Part shown: piece by piece, positions 1 through 6,767 of the stretch
Layout: every line of letters begins with the position of its first letter
Position numbering within the stretch: the first letter of the stretch is position 1
From: Bacillota bacterium
Lineage (GTDB): Bacteria; Bacillota; Limnochordia; Darwinibacteriales; Darwinibacteriaceae
NCBI GenBank assembly: GCA_012799115.1
Contig: JAAZLY010000136.1
Coordinates: 1 to 12,337, forward strand
Direction of reading: 5' to 3'
Length of the DNA stretch: 12,337 nt
Translations under genes and position numbers: made by a program
Notes under the pieces: generated by a model
What the model was told of the DNA's origin: nothing
The model's input: the letters and a program-made list of their open reading frames with translations, nothing else
The model's database searches: none

Positions 1-22
1 GCACCAAACCATGTAAGCCCAA

Positions 23-598
23 TCACCGAATCTCAAGGGCAATCGGTTCTTGCCTAACCTCGAGAACGGTTGTTAAGCGGAGGGCTTGTTCACCTTGGGC
101 TAAGGCGAGGACTCTGCCGAGCTTTTCCGGTGCAGGAAGGACTTCCGCCTTGTGCCCCGCAACCTCCAGTTCCTTTTGGCAGCCTAGGGGTAGTAGTTGT
201 CTCAGGGATTGGCTTTCACTCTCAACTCCTATGCGCAGCTCTTGGGTTGTCAGCAACTGATCGTAACCAAGTAGCGAACCATGTCTATGTAATCTACTGG
301 CCAAGAAAAGTTCTCGGTCATCCCAACTTCGGATATCAGTCCTTACTTCACGACCGAGCACCTTCTTAATGGTCAGTTCAGCCTTGACGTCAACGTCGTC
401 CTGGGTATCCGCCCCCGTGCCCCGTTCTAGTCGTCTAGCATAGAGCCTGCGCATCTCGTGCAAGGAGAGATTTGCTTCAGAGAGAATGGTCCTGACATAA
501 CGCGTCGTCGTGCCAGCCTCGCGTGCTAGGTCTTTGACTGTCAGATAGGGATCCTTCTGGGCTAGTGCGATTACTCGGGCTTTGATCGAATGTTCCAT
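23..598 (-). CDS. HTH regulator with UTRA-like ligand domain, possibly truncated
   Basis: This is a likely DNA-binding transcription factor. Residues about 5-50 form a helix-turn-helix, with the motif LTVKDLAREAGTTTRYVRTI followed by a basic stretch rich in Arg. From about residue 95 the sequence resembles the UTRA/chorismate-lyase fold used as effector domain by GntR/HutC regulators: a segment ending EKLGRVLALAQGEQALRL, then EPIALEI. The ATG at 598 (191 aa) has a GAGGAGG ribosome site 10 bases upstream; a GTG at 604 with spacing 4 is the alternative. It lies 26 bp behind the nicotinate phosphoribosyltransferase gene on the same strand, so a role in NAD metabolism is a reasonable inference. 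The frame stops at TGA (23-25) where UTRA domains usually continue. Removing one G just before the stop would give EIRDWAYMVWC running out of the window, so a frameshift or sequencing error is possible. The ligand is unknown. Confidence 0.7.
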   Translation of the reverse strand: MEHSIKARVIALAQKDPYLTVKDLAREAGTTTRYVRTILSEANLSLHEMRRLYARRLERGTGADTQDDVDVKAELTIKKVLGREVRTDIRSWDDRELFLASRLHRHGSLLGYDQLLTTQELRIGVESESQSLRQLLPLGCQKELEVAGHKAEVLPAPEKLGRVLALAQGEQALRLTTVLEVRQEPIALEIR

Positions 599-624
599 CG
601 TCACCAGGCCTCCTCATACACCGC

Positions 625-1659
625 TTACAGGATACGCTCCAATCTTGGTGCTTCCGCCAGACCAGGGATTCTTCCCCGCTTGGCCACTGCTTGTCCATTC
701 ACTTCTTTGATATCCATCGTCATGTCAATGGCCGAGGCCCCTGATATATAGCTACCTACACCAAAGGCATCAGCACCCGCCTCAGCCAAGAGCTTAATGC
801 GATCTGGATCTAAACCCCCCGAGACAAAGATGCGAATATGCTGATAGCCCGCTAAATCCAACTTGGCCCGTAGCTCCCGAATCAGCCCTGGGGTGACGCC
901 TCCCCGCTCGCTCGGAGTATCTAGACGAACAGATTCCAGTCCAGTCTTGGGTGAAGCGGCGAGCCTTAAGCTCTCTTCGACCTCATCCTTAAAGGTATCT
1001 ACTAGCATGGAGCGAACCGAATCTGGAGGCATAAAGGCGTGGTAGGCTTCTGCAGCCTCTAGAGTATCTCCGACAATCAAGAAGAGAGCATGGGGAACCG
1101 TTCCAGAGGGCTCTAATCCGGCGAGTTTGGCGCCTAGAATGCAGGATGCTCCATCGGCGCCGCCCAAGACAGCGGCCCTTTCCATCACTGGTGCCACGGC
1201 TGGATGCAAGTGCCTAGCGCCAAAACAAAGAACCGGTCTTCCATCAGCAGCAGTCTTGGCCTGATGGGCCGCAGTAGCCCAACCACTGGAACTAGCTAGA
1301 ATACCTAAGATGGCGGTCTCATAGATGCCAAACTGGGAATAACGACCATGAATCCGCATCACGACCTCTTTCCCCTCGAAGGGCGTTCCCTCCTTTAAAC
1401 TCCAGACCTCAAGCCCTAGGTTGTTCAGTAGTACTTTGGCCTCTTCTGCCCCGGCAAAAATGCCCGGACGGCGGCCAAAGATCTCCGCCACAACTGTGGT
1501 ATCCTCTTTGTTAAGACCTTTTAGGATTTCCTTGGTTTTCACAAAGTATATGTCTGTCGTCAATCCCCTGGCAATCTCCTCATGACTAGCGGAGAAGAGC
1601 CTTGGGGTTTCCACCGTAAATTCTGCTACTTCGCGCACGGTTTCTATTTGCTTGACCAT
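625..1659 (-). CDS. pncB: Nicotinate phosphoribosyltransferase (short, archaeal-like type)
   Basis: The enzyme joins nicotinate to PRPP to give nicotinate mononucleotide, the entry step of NAD salvage, in the cytoplasm. The 344-residue protein has features of the compact NAPRT family: FGRRPGIFAG (61-70), FGARHLHPA (146-154), SGTVPHALF (185-193), VRLDTPSERGG (244-254) and the phosphate-binding FVSGGLD (278-284). These are followed by DAFGVGSYISG (297-307) and a C-terminal VAKRGRIPG. I chose the ATG at 1659 because AAGGGAG lies 8 bases upstream. An in-frame ATG at 1677 would have its GGAG only one base away. It starts 35 bp after the transglycosylase stop with no terminator visible, so it is probably read from the polA row. 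An HTH/UTRA regulator follows immediately. The related NadC (quinolinate phosphoribosyltransferase) shares the fold, but the motifs fit NAPRT better. Confidence 0.88.
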   Translation of the reverse strand: MVKQIETVREVAEFTVETPRLFSASHEEIARGLTTDIYFVKTKEILKGLNKEDTTVVAEIFGRRPGIFAGAEEAKVLLNNLGLEVWSLKEGTPFEGKEVVMRIHGRYSQFGIYETAILGILASSSGWATAAHQAKTAADGRPVLCFGARHLHPAVAPVMERAAVLGGADGASCILGAKLAGLEPSGTVPHALFLIVGDTLEAAEAYHAFMPPDSVRSMLVDTFKDEVEESLRLAASPKTGLESVRLDTPSERGGVTPGLIRELRAKLDLAGYQHIRIFVSGGLDPDRIKLLAEAGADAFGVGSYISGASAIDMTMDIKEVNGQAVAKRGRIPGLAEAPRLERIL

Positions 1660-1694
1660 TGAGATAACTCCCTTCATGCTCCAAAACCGAGTTC

Positions 1695-2234
1695 TTAGTT
1701 GTACAACAGTGTATAGAGGTTTTTCATCATTATGACCTTACGGACATAGGAACGGGTTTCCCCATAGGGAATCTGCCCTGTCCGTTCATAGGAACCATCC
1801 CAGATACGCTCATCAAGCCAGCGTCTGGCATTGGTCGGTCCTGCATTGTAGGCTGCAAGAGCTGCATACAGTGTAGGAAAACGCTCTAAGAGATAGGTTA
1901 GATAGTAAGCACCTAGCCCAATATTGGTCTTGGGATCAAACAAGTCGTCAACCGGTATGGATTGAGCACTATGTTTTCCCAACCAGTTTGCTGTCTCGGG
2001 CATGATCTGCATCAATCCCCTGGCTCCTTTGGGAGAGACAGCTTCAGGGCGAAAACCACTTTCAACCTGAATCATGGCCGCTAGCAGAAAAGGATCGAGA
2101 TCATAGTGTTCTGCAATAGCGGAGATTACCTCCCCATAATAAAGGGGAAAAGCACTCCGCAAGAAAAACGGAGCACCGAGAAGAACAAGTACGATGGCCA
2201 GAAGCACAACTAGGGTTGAAAGACGTCCCAACAC
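1695..2234 (-). CDS. Membrane-anchored lytic transglycosylase (SLT domain)
   Basis: This is a peptidoglycan-cleaving enzyme acting outside the membrane on the MurNAc-GlcNAc bond. Residues 5-27 form a hydrophobic segment without a clear cleavage site, suggesting an N-terminal anchor. The SLT (Slt70/goose-lysozyme-like) domain covers about 33-175. The catalytic Glu is E58 in IQVESGFRPEAVSPKGARG, followed by GLMQIMPETA (73-82) and the AAYNAGP motif (127-133). At 179 residues it is a minimal enzyme: one catalytic domain and no LysM or other wall-binding module. The GTG start at 2234 directly follows the TGA of mgsA, so translational coupling is likely. A TTG one codon later has better spacing (6 bases) from GGGGGAG. 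Placement of an slt-type gene behind coaE is common in Gram-positive polA clusters. Confidence 0.92.
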   Translation of the reverse strand: MLGRLSTLVVLLAIVLVLLGAPFFLRSAFPLYYGEVISAIAEHYDLDPFLLAAMIQVESGFRPEAVSPKGARGLMQIMPETANWLGKHSAQSIPVDDLFDPKTNIGLGAYYLTYLLERFPTLYAALAAYNAGPTNARRWLDERIWDGSYERTGQIPYGETRSYVRKVIMMKNLYTLLYN

Positions 2235-2612
2235 TCACTCCCCCAGTGGCATCGTTATGCAAGCCAAGATCAGCTCTGCGGTGGCCTCATTCGTGGCTAG
2301 TGGGATATCATGCACATCACATACCCGAAGTAAGGCGGTAATATCCGGTTCATGAGGCTGGGCCGTGAGGGGATCCCTAAAGAAAATTACGGCATGAATA
2401 TCTCCTCTGGCTACCATACCCCCAATTTGCTGGTCTCCTCCAAGGGGACCTGAAAGAACAGTCGTCACATCTAGACCGGTTGCTTCAATAATCATACGGC
2501 CGGTTGTACCTGTAGCCACAAGTTCCATCTGCCTCAGACTTTCTACATGCTTCGTGACGAACTGAATCAGGGCCTCCTTTTTCTTATCATGGGCAATTAG
2601 GGCTAAAGTCAT
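2235..2612 (-). CDS. mgsA: Methylglyoxal synthase
   Basis: It converts dihydroxyacetone phosphate to methylglyoxal and phosphate, a cytosolic bypass of lower glycolysis that relieves phosphate limitation. The 125-residue length fits the single-domain bacterial enzyme. Visible motifs are LIAHDKKK (5-12), the phosphate-binding TGTTG (34-38), SGPLGGDQQIG (54-64) with D60 matching the catalytic Asp of the family, FFRDPL (77-82), HEPD (87-90) and IPLATN (103-108). The ATG at 2612 directly abuts the TAA of coaE, with AAGGAG six bases upstream inside the coaE end. The stop runs straight into the GTG of the transglycosylase gene. An mgsA inside a DNA repair and CoA operon is not an obvious functional pairing. 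Confidence 0.96.
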   Translation of the reverse strand: MTLALIAHDKKKEALIQFVTKHVESLRQMELVATGTTGRMIIEATGLDVTTVLSGPLGGDQQIGGMVARGDIHAVIFFRDPLTAQPHEPDITALLRVCDVHDIPLATNEATAELILACITMPLGE

Positions 2613-3188
2613 TTAGATCTCCTTCCACAGAGCGTCAACCTGTAGCCAGGTTTCCGCCAGCGAGCCATTGTTGTCAATCACCACTGCCGCCCGCTTCACT
2701 TTTTCTTCTAAAGACATTTGACTTGCCATCATTTCCTCGGCAGCCTGGCGAGAAATCCCAGCCCGCTGCATCAAGCGTTCCATTTGAACCTCTGGCCGTA
2801 CATAGACGACCCAAACCTCTTCCATCAAAGGATCCCAGCCTGCTTCATAAAGGAGAGGAACCTCAGCAAAAACAATCTTTCCTTCCTCCTCTGCAGCCTG
2901 GGCACCTTCTTGTAACATCGATAAAACCTCAGGATGGATAATCCCCTCTAGAATCCTGCGTTTCTCGGCATCAGCGAAGATAATCTGACCGAGCTGGCGG
3001 CGATTGATGGTATTGTCCTCCTGGATTACTTCAGGGAACACCTCTCGAACCCTCTCCCAGCCTGGCGTGTTGGGCTCTACTGCTCTTCTAGCGAGGTGAT
3101 CGGCATCAATCACGACAGCCCCTAGGGAGCGTAAACGCTCTGCTACCGAACTCTTACCACTCGCGATACCGCCTGTTATTCCAATCAT
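2613..3188 (-). CDS. coaE: Dephospho-CoA kinase
   Basis: It catalyses the last step of coenzyme A synthesis, ATP-dependent phosphorylation of the 3'-hydroxyl of dephospho-CoA. The Walker A loop GITGGIASGKS lies at the N terminus. It is followed by VVIDADHLAR, the family Asp-Ala-Asp signature, and FAEVPLLYEAGWD near residue 110. RAGISRQAAEEMMASQMS in the lid region and VIDNNGS near the C terminus complete the family pattern. I prefer the ATG at 3188 (191 aa), seven bases behind AGGGAG. A TTG directly upstream (3191) would add one residue. The gene lies four bases behind mutM, whose TAG falls within the coaE leader. The polA-mutM-coaE order is conserved in many Bacillota. Confidence 0.96.
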   Translation of the reverse strand: MIGITGGIASGKSSVAERLRSLGAVVIDADHLARRAVEPNTPGWERVREVFPEVIQEDNTINRRQLGQIIFADAEKRRILEGIIHPEVLSMLQEGAQAAEEEGKIVFAEVPLLYEAGWDPLMEEVWVVYVRPEVQMERLMQRAGISRQAAEEMMASQMSLEEKVKRAAVVIDNNGSLAETWLQVDALWKEI

Positions 3189-3192
3189 CAAA

Positions 3193-4023
3193 CTACTCCC
3201 TCTGACAGGCGGGGCAATAGTGACTGGTACGGCCCGCCACCTTCTTATGCTCTAAGTCTACTCCACAACGGGGACATTTTTCACCCTTTTTCCCGTAAAT
3301 CTGCAGTTTATTTTGGAACGAGCCCTCTCTCCCATACCCAGTGCGGTAATCACGGAGCGTGGTTCCTTGCCCTTCAATGGCCTCGGCTAAGACCTCTTGA
3401 ATGGCACGATGCAGCCGCTTGATCTCCGCCTGCTTTAGAGACTGGGCAGTCCGTTCTGGGTGAATTTTCGCCAAGAAAAGACTTTCATCGACATAGATAT
3501 TGCCGAGTCCAGCGATCTTGCTTTGGTCCAGGAGTAGCCCTTTGATCTTGGCACTCCGGTCTTTTGTCATCTCTGCCAAGAGCTGCCAGGTAAACTCCTT
3601 AGAGAGGGGTTCCACTCCAAGTTCCTTTAACCCTTTTATCTGGTCGTATTCTCCCTCTTTCACGAGATCCAGTGTGCCAAATTTTCGCACGTCTTCAAAA
3701 CGAAGTTCGCCTAGGGATCCAAAGCTAAAGATGGCCGATGTATGCTTGGCTCGGCCAATGGCCGAATCGGAATAATAGATTAGCCTTCCAGTCATGCGAA
3801 GATGTGCTACTAACTCCAATTCGCCCTCAAGGTCAAAGATTAAATACTTCCCTCGCCGGATCAGATCCAAGAATCGTCGACCCAGCAGCTGAGCCTGGAA
3901 GTCTTGGACCGTAATGTGCTGTAGGATCCTCGGATACGGAATCTCCACTTTCTCAATGGATTTTTCGAGGACAACAGGTAAGAGACTCCGCCTTACAGTT
4001 TCTACTTCAGGTAGTTCAGGCAT
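3193..4023 (-). CDS. mutM: Formamidopyrimidine-DNA glycosylase (Fpg)
   Basis: This base-excision repair enzyme removes 8-oxoguanine and formamidopyrimidines and nicks the abasic site. The N terminus is PELPEVET, with Pro2 as the Schiff-base nucleophile and Glu3 after loss of Met. The family Lys is K59 in RRGKYLIFDL. A helix-two-turn-helix containing GLGNIYVDESLF precedes the C-terminal zinc finger. Its Cys ligands are 250, 253, 270 and 273, and the conserved DNA-contacting Arg is R265 (AGRTSHYCP). At 276 residues it is full length. The ATG at 4023 has AAGGAG six bases upstream, within the last codons of polA, and the two genes are three bases apart. All catalytic residues I can check are present, favouring Fpg over an inactive Nei-like relative. 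Confidence 0.98.
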   Translation of the reverse strand: MPELPEVETVRRSLLPVVLEKSIEKVEIPYPRILQHITVQDFQAQLLGRRFLDLIRRGKYLIFDLEGELELVAHLRMTGRLIYYSDSAIGRAKHTSAIFSFGSLGELRFEDVRKFGTLDLVKEGEYDQIKGLKELGVEPLSKEFTWQLLAEMTKDRSAKIKGLLLDQSKIAGLGNIYVDESLFLAKIHPERTAQSLKQAEIKRLHRAIQEVLAEAIEGQGTTLRDYRTGYGREGSFQNKLQIYGKKGEKCPRCGVDLEHKKVAGRTSHYCPACQRE

Positions 4024-4026
4024 ACT

Positions 4027-6603
4027 CTACTCCTTTGGTTCATAGCTTGTCACGTCACGCCAGTTCCGGCCGTAAGATACTCCCACAAGGAGAGGTACAT
4101 CTAGGGTGTAGACCCCTTCCATCTCCCTCTTCACAAGGCCAGCAGCCAGATCCAGTTCCGACTCCGGTACTTCCAAGACAAGCTCGTCATGGACCTGCAA
4201 AAGCAGGCGGCTTTGGAGTTTGGCATCTTTCAAGGCCCTGTATACTTTGAGCATGGCTAGCTTAATGATATCTGCAGCACTTCCCTGAATCGGTGTATTC
4301 ATGGCCGTTCGTGCGGCAAAGTTCCGTAGAGCAAAATTCCGGCTCTTAAGATTGGGCAAGTAACGGCGACGACCGGCCAAGGTCTCTACATACCCATCAC
4401 GTTTGCCCTTTTCTACCATGCTATCGAGGTAGGATTTAACCATGGGATAGCGCAAGAAGTAGGAATCAATGTACGCTTGGGCCTCAGCCCTGGTCAAGTT
4501 AATACCCTTGGCAAGACCGAAGCTAGAGATACCGTAGATAATACCAAAGTTGATGGCCTTGGCCGCATTTCTCTGCTCTTTGGTGACCTGATCGAGTGGA
4601 TAGCCAAAGACTTCAGCTGCAGTTTGGGCATGAATATCCTGACCGCTCTTAAAGGCAGATTGCAGTACCTGATCACCTGAGAGATGGGCCAGGAGGCGAA
4701 GCTCAATTTGGGAGTAGTCTGCCATCAAAAGGACGTGACCTTGCGGGGCCACAAAGGCTTCCCGGATGCGGCGCCCTTCCTCGGTCCGAACCGGAATATT
4801 CTGCAAGTTCGGATGGGTACTCGAAAGGCGGCCGGTAGCTGTTACTGTCTGGTTAAACGTCGTGTGGATGCGCTTGGTTTCAGGGGAGATCAGATCCTTC
4901 AGCGAATCCGTATAGGTCGATTTTAGTTTCGCCACCTGCCGATACTCCAAGACGCTCGAGACAATGGGATGATCGCTTAGTTCTTCCAAGACCTCCGCGC
5001 TTGTAGAGGGGCCGGTCTTGGTACGTTTCAGAACAGGTAAACCCAGCTTATCAAAGAGAATGACCCCAAGCTGCTTGGGAGAATTGATGTTAAACTCTTC
5101 TCCTGCCTCAGCGTAGATCGTATCTGTTAGTTTCGTCAGTGTTTTCTCAAGCTCCCCTGCAATCTCATCGAGCTTGTCAGGATCAACTAGAATACCGTGG
5201 GACTCCATTTCAGCTAGAGCTGTCACTAAGGGATACTCTAAATCTGCATAGAGACTCCAAAGGCCAGTACCTTTCAGTTCTTCTTGGACCAGACCTGCGA
5301 TCTCTTGGTAAAGCCTTAAGTAAACGCTATAGTAGCCTTCCTCTTTTGGTTCGATATTGGCTTGGGGCTGCTTGAAGTATTGAGACAGGGAGGCAAGATC
5401 CCAACGTTTCTCTGGATCCAGACAGTACAGAGCCAATTCAAGGTCGAAAAACTCGAGGGTTCCGCCTTCCGCTGCAAGTAGGTGCAGGAGCTCTTTGCCT
5501 GACGTAGCATAGAGTTCTCTATCCGCAAGAAGGGTACGGAGGCGGTCTTGATGTTTCTCTACCGAGGCCTCTTCAATGGCCCACACCTCGCCCTGGGCGA
5601 GGAAGAACAGGAGCTTCTTCTCCCTTACAGGGCAAAGATAGACTTCTTCAGCCTTTTCAAGCTTGGTCAAGACGTCACCCAGGTCGTCCTCCTTGACCTT
5701 GGTAAAGGCTGTGTTCCATCCGTCATGAGCTGGGCTCGCTTCTTCTCCAGTTACGGGTAGACGTTCTAGTAGGGTCCGAAAGCCGAGCCTTTCAAACATA
5801 GCCCGCACCGCTTCTGTGTCCATTTCTGCCTTTTCGCTTAGTTCAACATCAATGGGTGCATTGAGGCGGATTGTGGCCAGTTCCTTACTCAAAAAGGCTT
5901 GTCCCTTATAGTTGATGAGGTTCTCCTTCCGCTTACCCTTCAGCTCATCTAAGTTCTCGTAGACTCCCTCGATGGAATGATACTGTTCCAGAAGCCCAAG
6001 GGCTGTCTTTTCGCCGATGCCAGGTACGCCTGGAATGTTATCGGAACTATCGCCCATCAGGCCCTTCAAGTCAATCACCTGACTCGGAGTTAACCCGTAG
6101 GTCTGGCGGAGCGTCTCTTCGGTCATCAGCTCCGTGTCGGTAATCCCCCGTTTTGTGAAGAGCACCTTAATGTGGGGTGAGATGAGTTGGAAGGCATCTC
6201 GATCACCCGTGACAATATAGACCTCGTATCCTTCCTTCTCCCCCTTTTTTGCCACTGTTCCGAGAAGATCATCTGCTTCATAGCCCGCAAGTTCAATGCG
6301 GCGAATGCCAAGTTTATCTAAGAGCTCTTTCATCATCGGAATCTGGGAACGGAGATCGTCAGGCATCCCTTTCCGAGTTGCTTTGTAGTCTTCATAGGCC
6401 GTATGACGAAAGGTAGGACCCGAGACATCAAATGTAACCAAAATCTGGTCTGGATTGTAGTCCTCCTTAAGCCGAAGGAGCATCAGAGTCAGACCATAGA
6501 CTGCATTGGTAGGTTCACCGCTGGGATTGGTCAAGGGCGGTAAGGCATAGAAGGCCCGGTTTATCAAACTGTTTCCGTCAATCAGAAACAGACGTTTTTC
6601 CAC
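4027..6603 (-). CDS. polA: DNA polymerase I, lacking proofreading residues
   Basis: This repair and Okazaki-fragment polymerase has 858 residues. The 5'-3' exonuclease (flap nuclease) domain covers about 1-285 and keeps FLIDGNS (6-12), the acidic YEADDLLG (108-115), TGDRDAFQL (132-140), DLKGLMGDSSDNIPG (178-192) and a helix-hairpin-helix GVPGIGEKTA. The 3'-5' exonuclease region (about 300-480) is degenerate: where E. coli has the Asp-x-Glu metal site the sequence reads EEVYLCPVR, so proofreading is probably absent. The polymerase domain (about 480-858) is intact: motif A LLMADYSQIELR with D629, O-helix RNAAKAINFGIIYG (R678, K682, F686, Y690) and motif C QVHDELV with D806 and E807. The GTG start at 6603 is preceded by GGGGG at seven bases; nearby ATGs are out of frame. 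It is the first gene of the minus-strand row. Confidence 0.98.
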   Translation of the reverse strand: MEKRLFLIDGNSLINRAFYALPPLTNPSGEPTNAVYGLTLMLLRLKEDYNPDQILVTFDVSGPTFRHTAYEDYKATRKGMPDDLRSQIPMMKELLDKLGIRRIELAGYEADDLLGTVAKKGEKEGYEVYIVTGDRDAFQLISPHIKVLFTKRGITDTELMTEETLRQTYGLTPSQVIDLKGLMGDSSDNIPGVPGIGEKTALGLLEQYHSIEGVYENLDELKGKRKENLINYKGQAFLSKELATIRLNAPIDVELSEKAEMDTEAVRAMFERLGFRTLLERLPVTGEEASPAHDGWNTAFTKVKEDDLGDVLTKLEKAEEVYLCPVREKKLLFFLAQGEVWAIEEASVEKHQDRLRTLLADRELYATSGKELLHLLAAEGGTLEFFDLELALYCLDPEKRWDLASLSQYFKQPQANIEPKEEGYYSVYLRLYQEIAGLVQEELKGTGLWSLYADLEYPLVTALAEMESHGILVDPDKLDEIAGELEKTLTKLTDTIYAEAGEEFNINSPKQLGVILFDKLGLPVLKRTKTGPSTSAEVLEELSDHPIVSSVLEYRQVAKLKSTYTDSLKDLISPETKRIHTTFNQTVTATGRLSSTHPNLQNIPVRTEEGRRIREAFVAPQGHVLLMADYSQIELRLLAHLSGDQVLQSAFKSGQDIHAQTAAEVFGYPLDQVTKEQRNAAKAINFGIIYGISSFGLAKGINLTRAEAQAYIDSYFLRYPMVKSYLDSMVEKGKRDGYVETLAGRRRYLPNLKSRNFALRNFAARTAMNTPIQGSAADIIKLAMLKVYRALKDAKLQSRLLLQVHDELVLEVPESELDLAAGLVKREMEGVYTLDVPLLVGVSYGRNWRDVTSYEPKE

Positions 6604-6698
6604 AGGTCATCCCCCATTTCTGTTTTGTCTATTCCACGCCCAGTTGTGAAAACCTGCCTTTACTGGATAAAGACGCCCTTTCTGCCGAGTATTACATA

Positions 6699-6711
6699 AA
6701 GGCTTAGCCTT
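6699..6711. promoter_or_regulatory. 13-bp palindrome between divergent promoters
   Basis: The perfect inverted repeat AAGGCT-T-AGCCTT overlaps the first two bases of the -35 box of the plus-strand SLH gene. It also lies just upstream of a weak minus-strand -10 candidate (TGTAAT, 6691-6696) that could serve polA. Position and symmetry suit a dimeric repressor site, but the regulator is unknown and chance occurrence is possible. Confidence 0.35.
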
Positions 6712-6739
6712 GAAATAGGCGAATGAAGGGGTGTAAGAT
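6710..6739 (+). promoter_or_regulatory. Probable sigma-A promoter of the SLH-protein gene
   Basis: A -35 box TTGAAA (6710-6715) is followed after 18 bp by a -10 box TAAGAT (6734-6739). It sits about 30 bp upstream of the start codon and is the best match in the 160-bp gap between polA and this gene. Confidence 0.5.
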
Positions 6740-6767
6740 AGATTTAGTCTAAAAAAGGAGTATGCCT

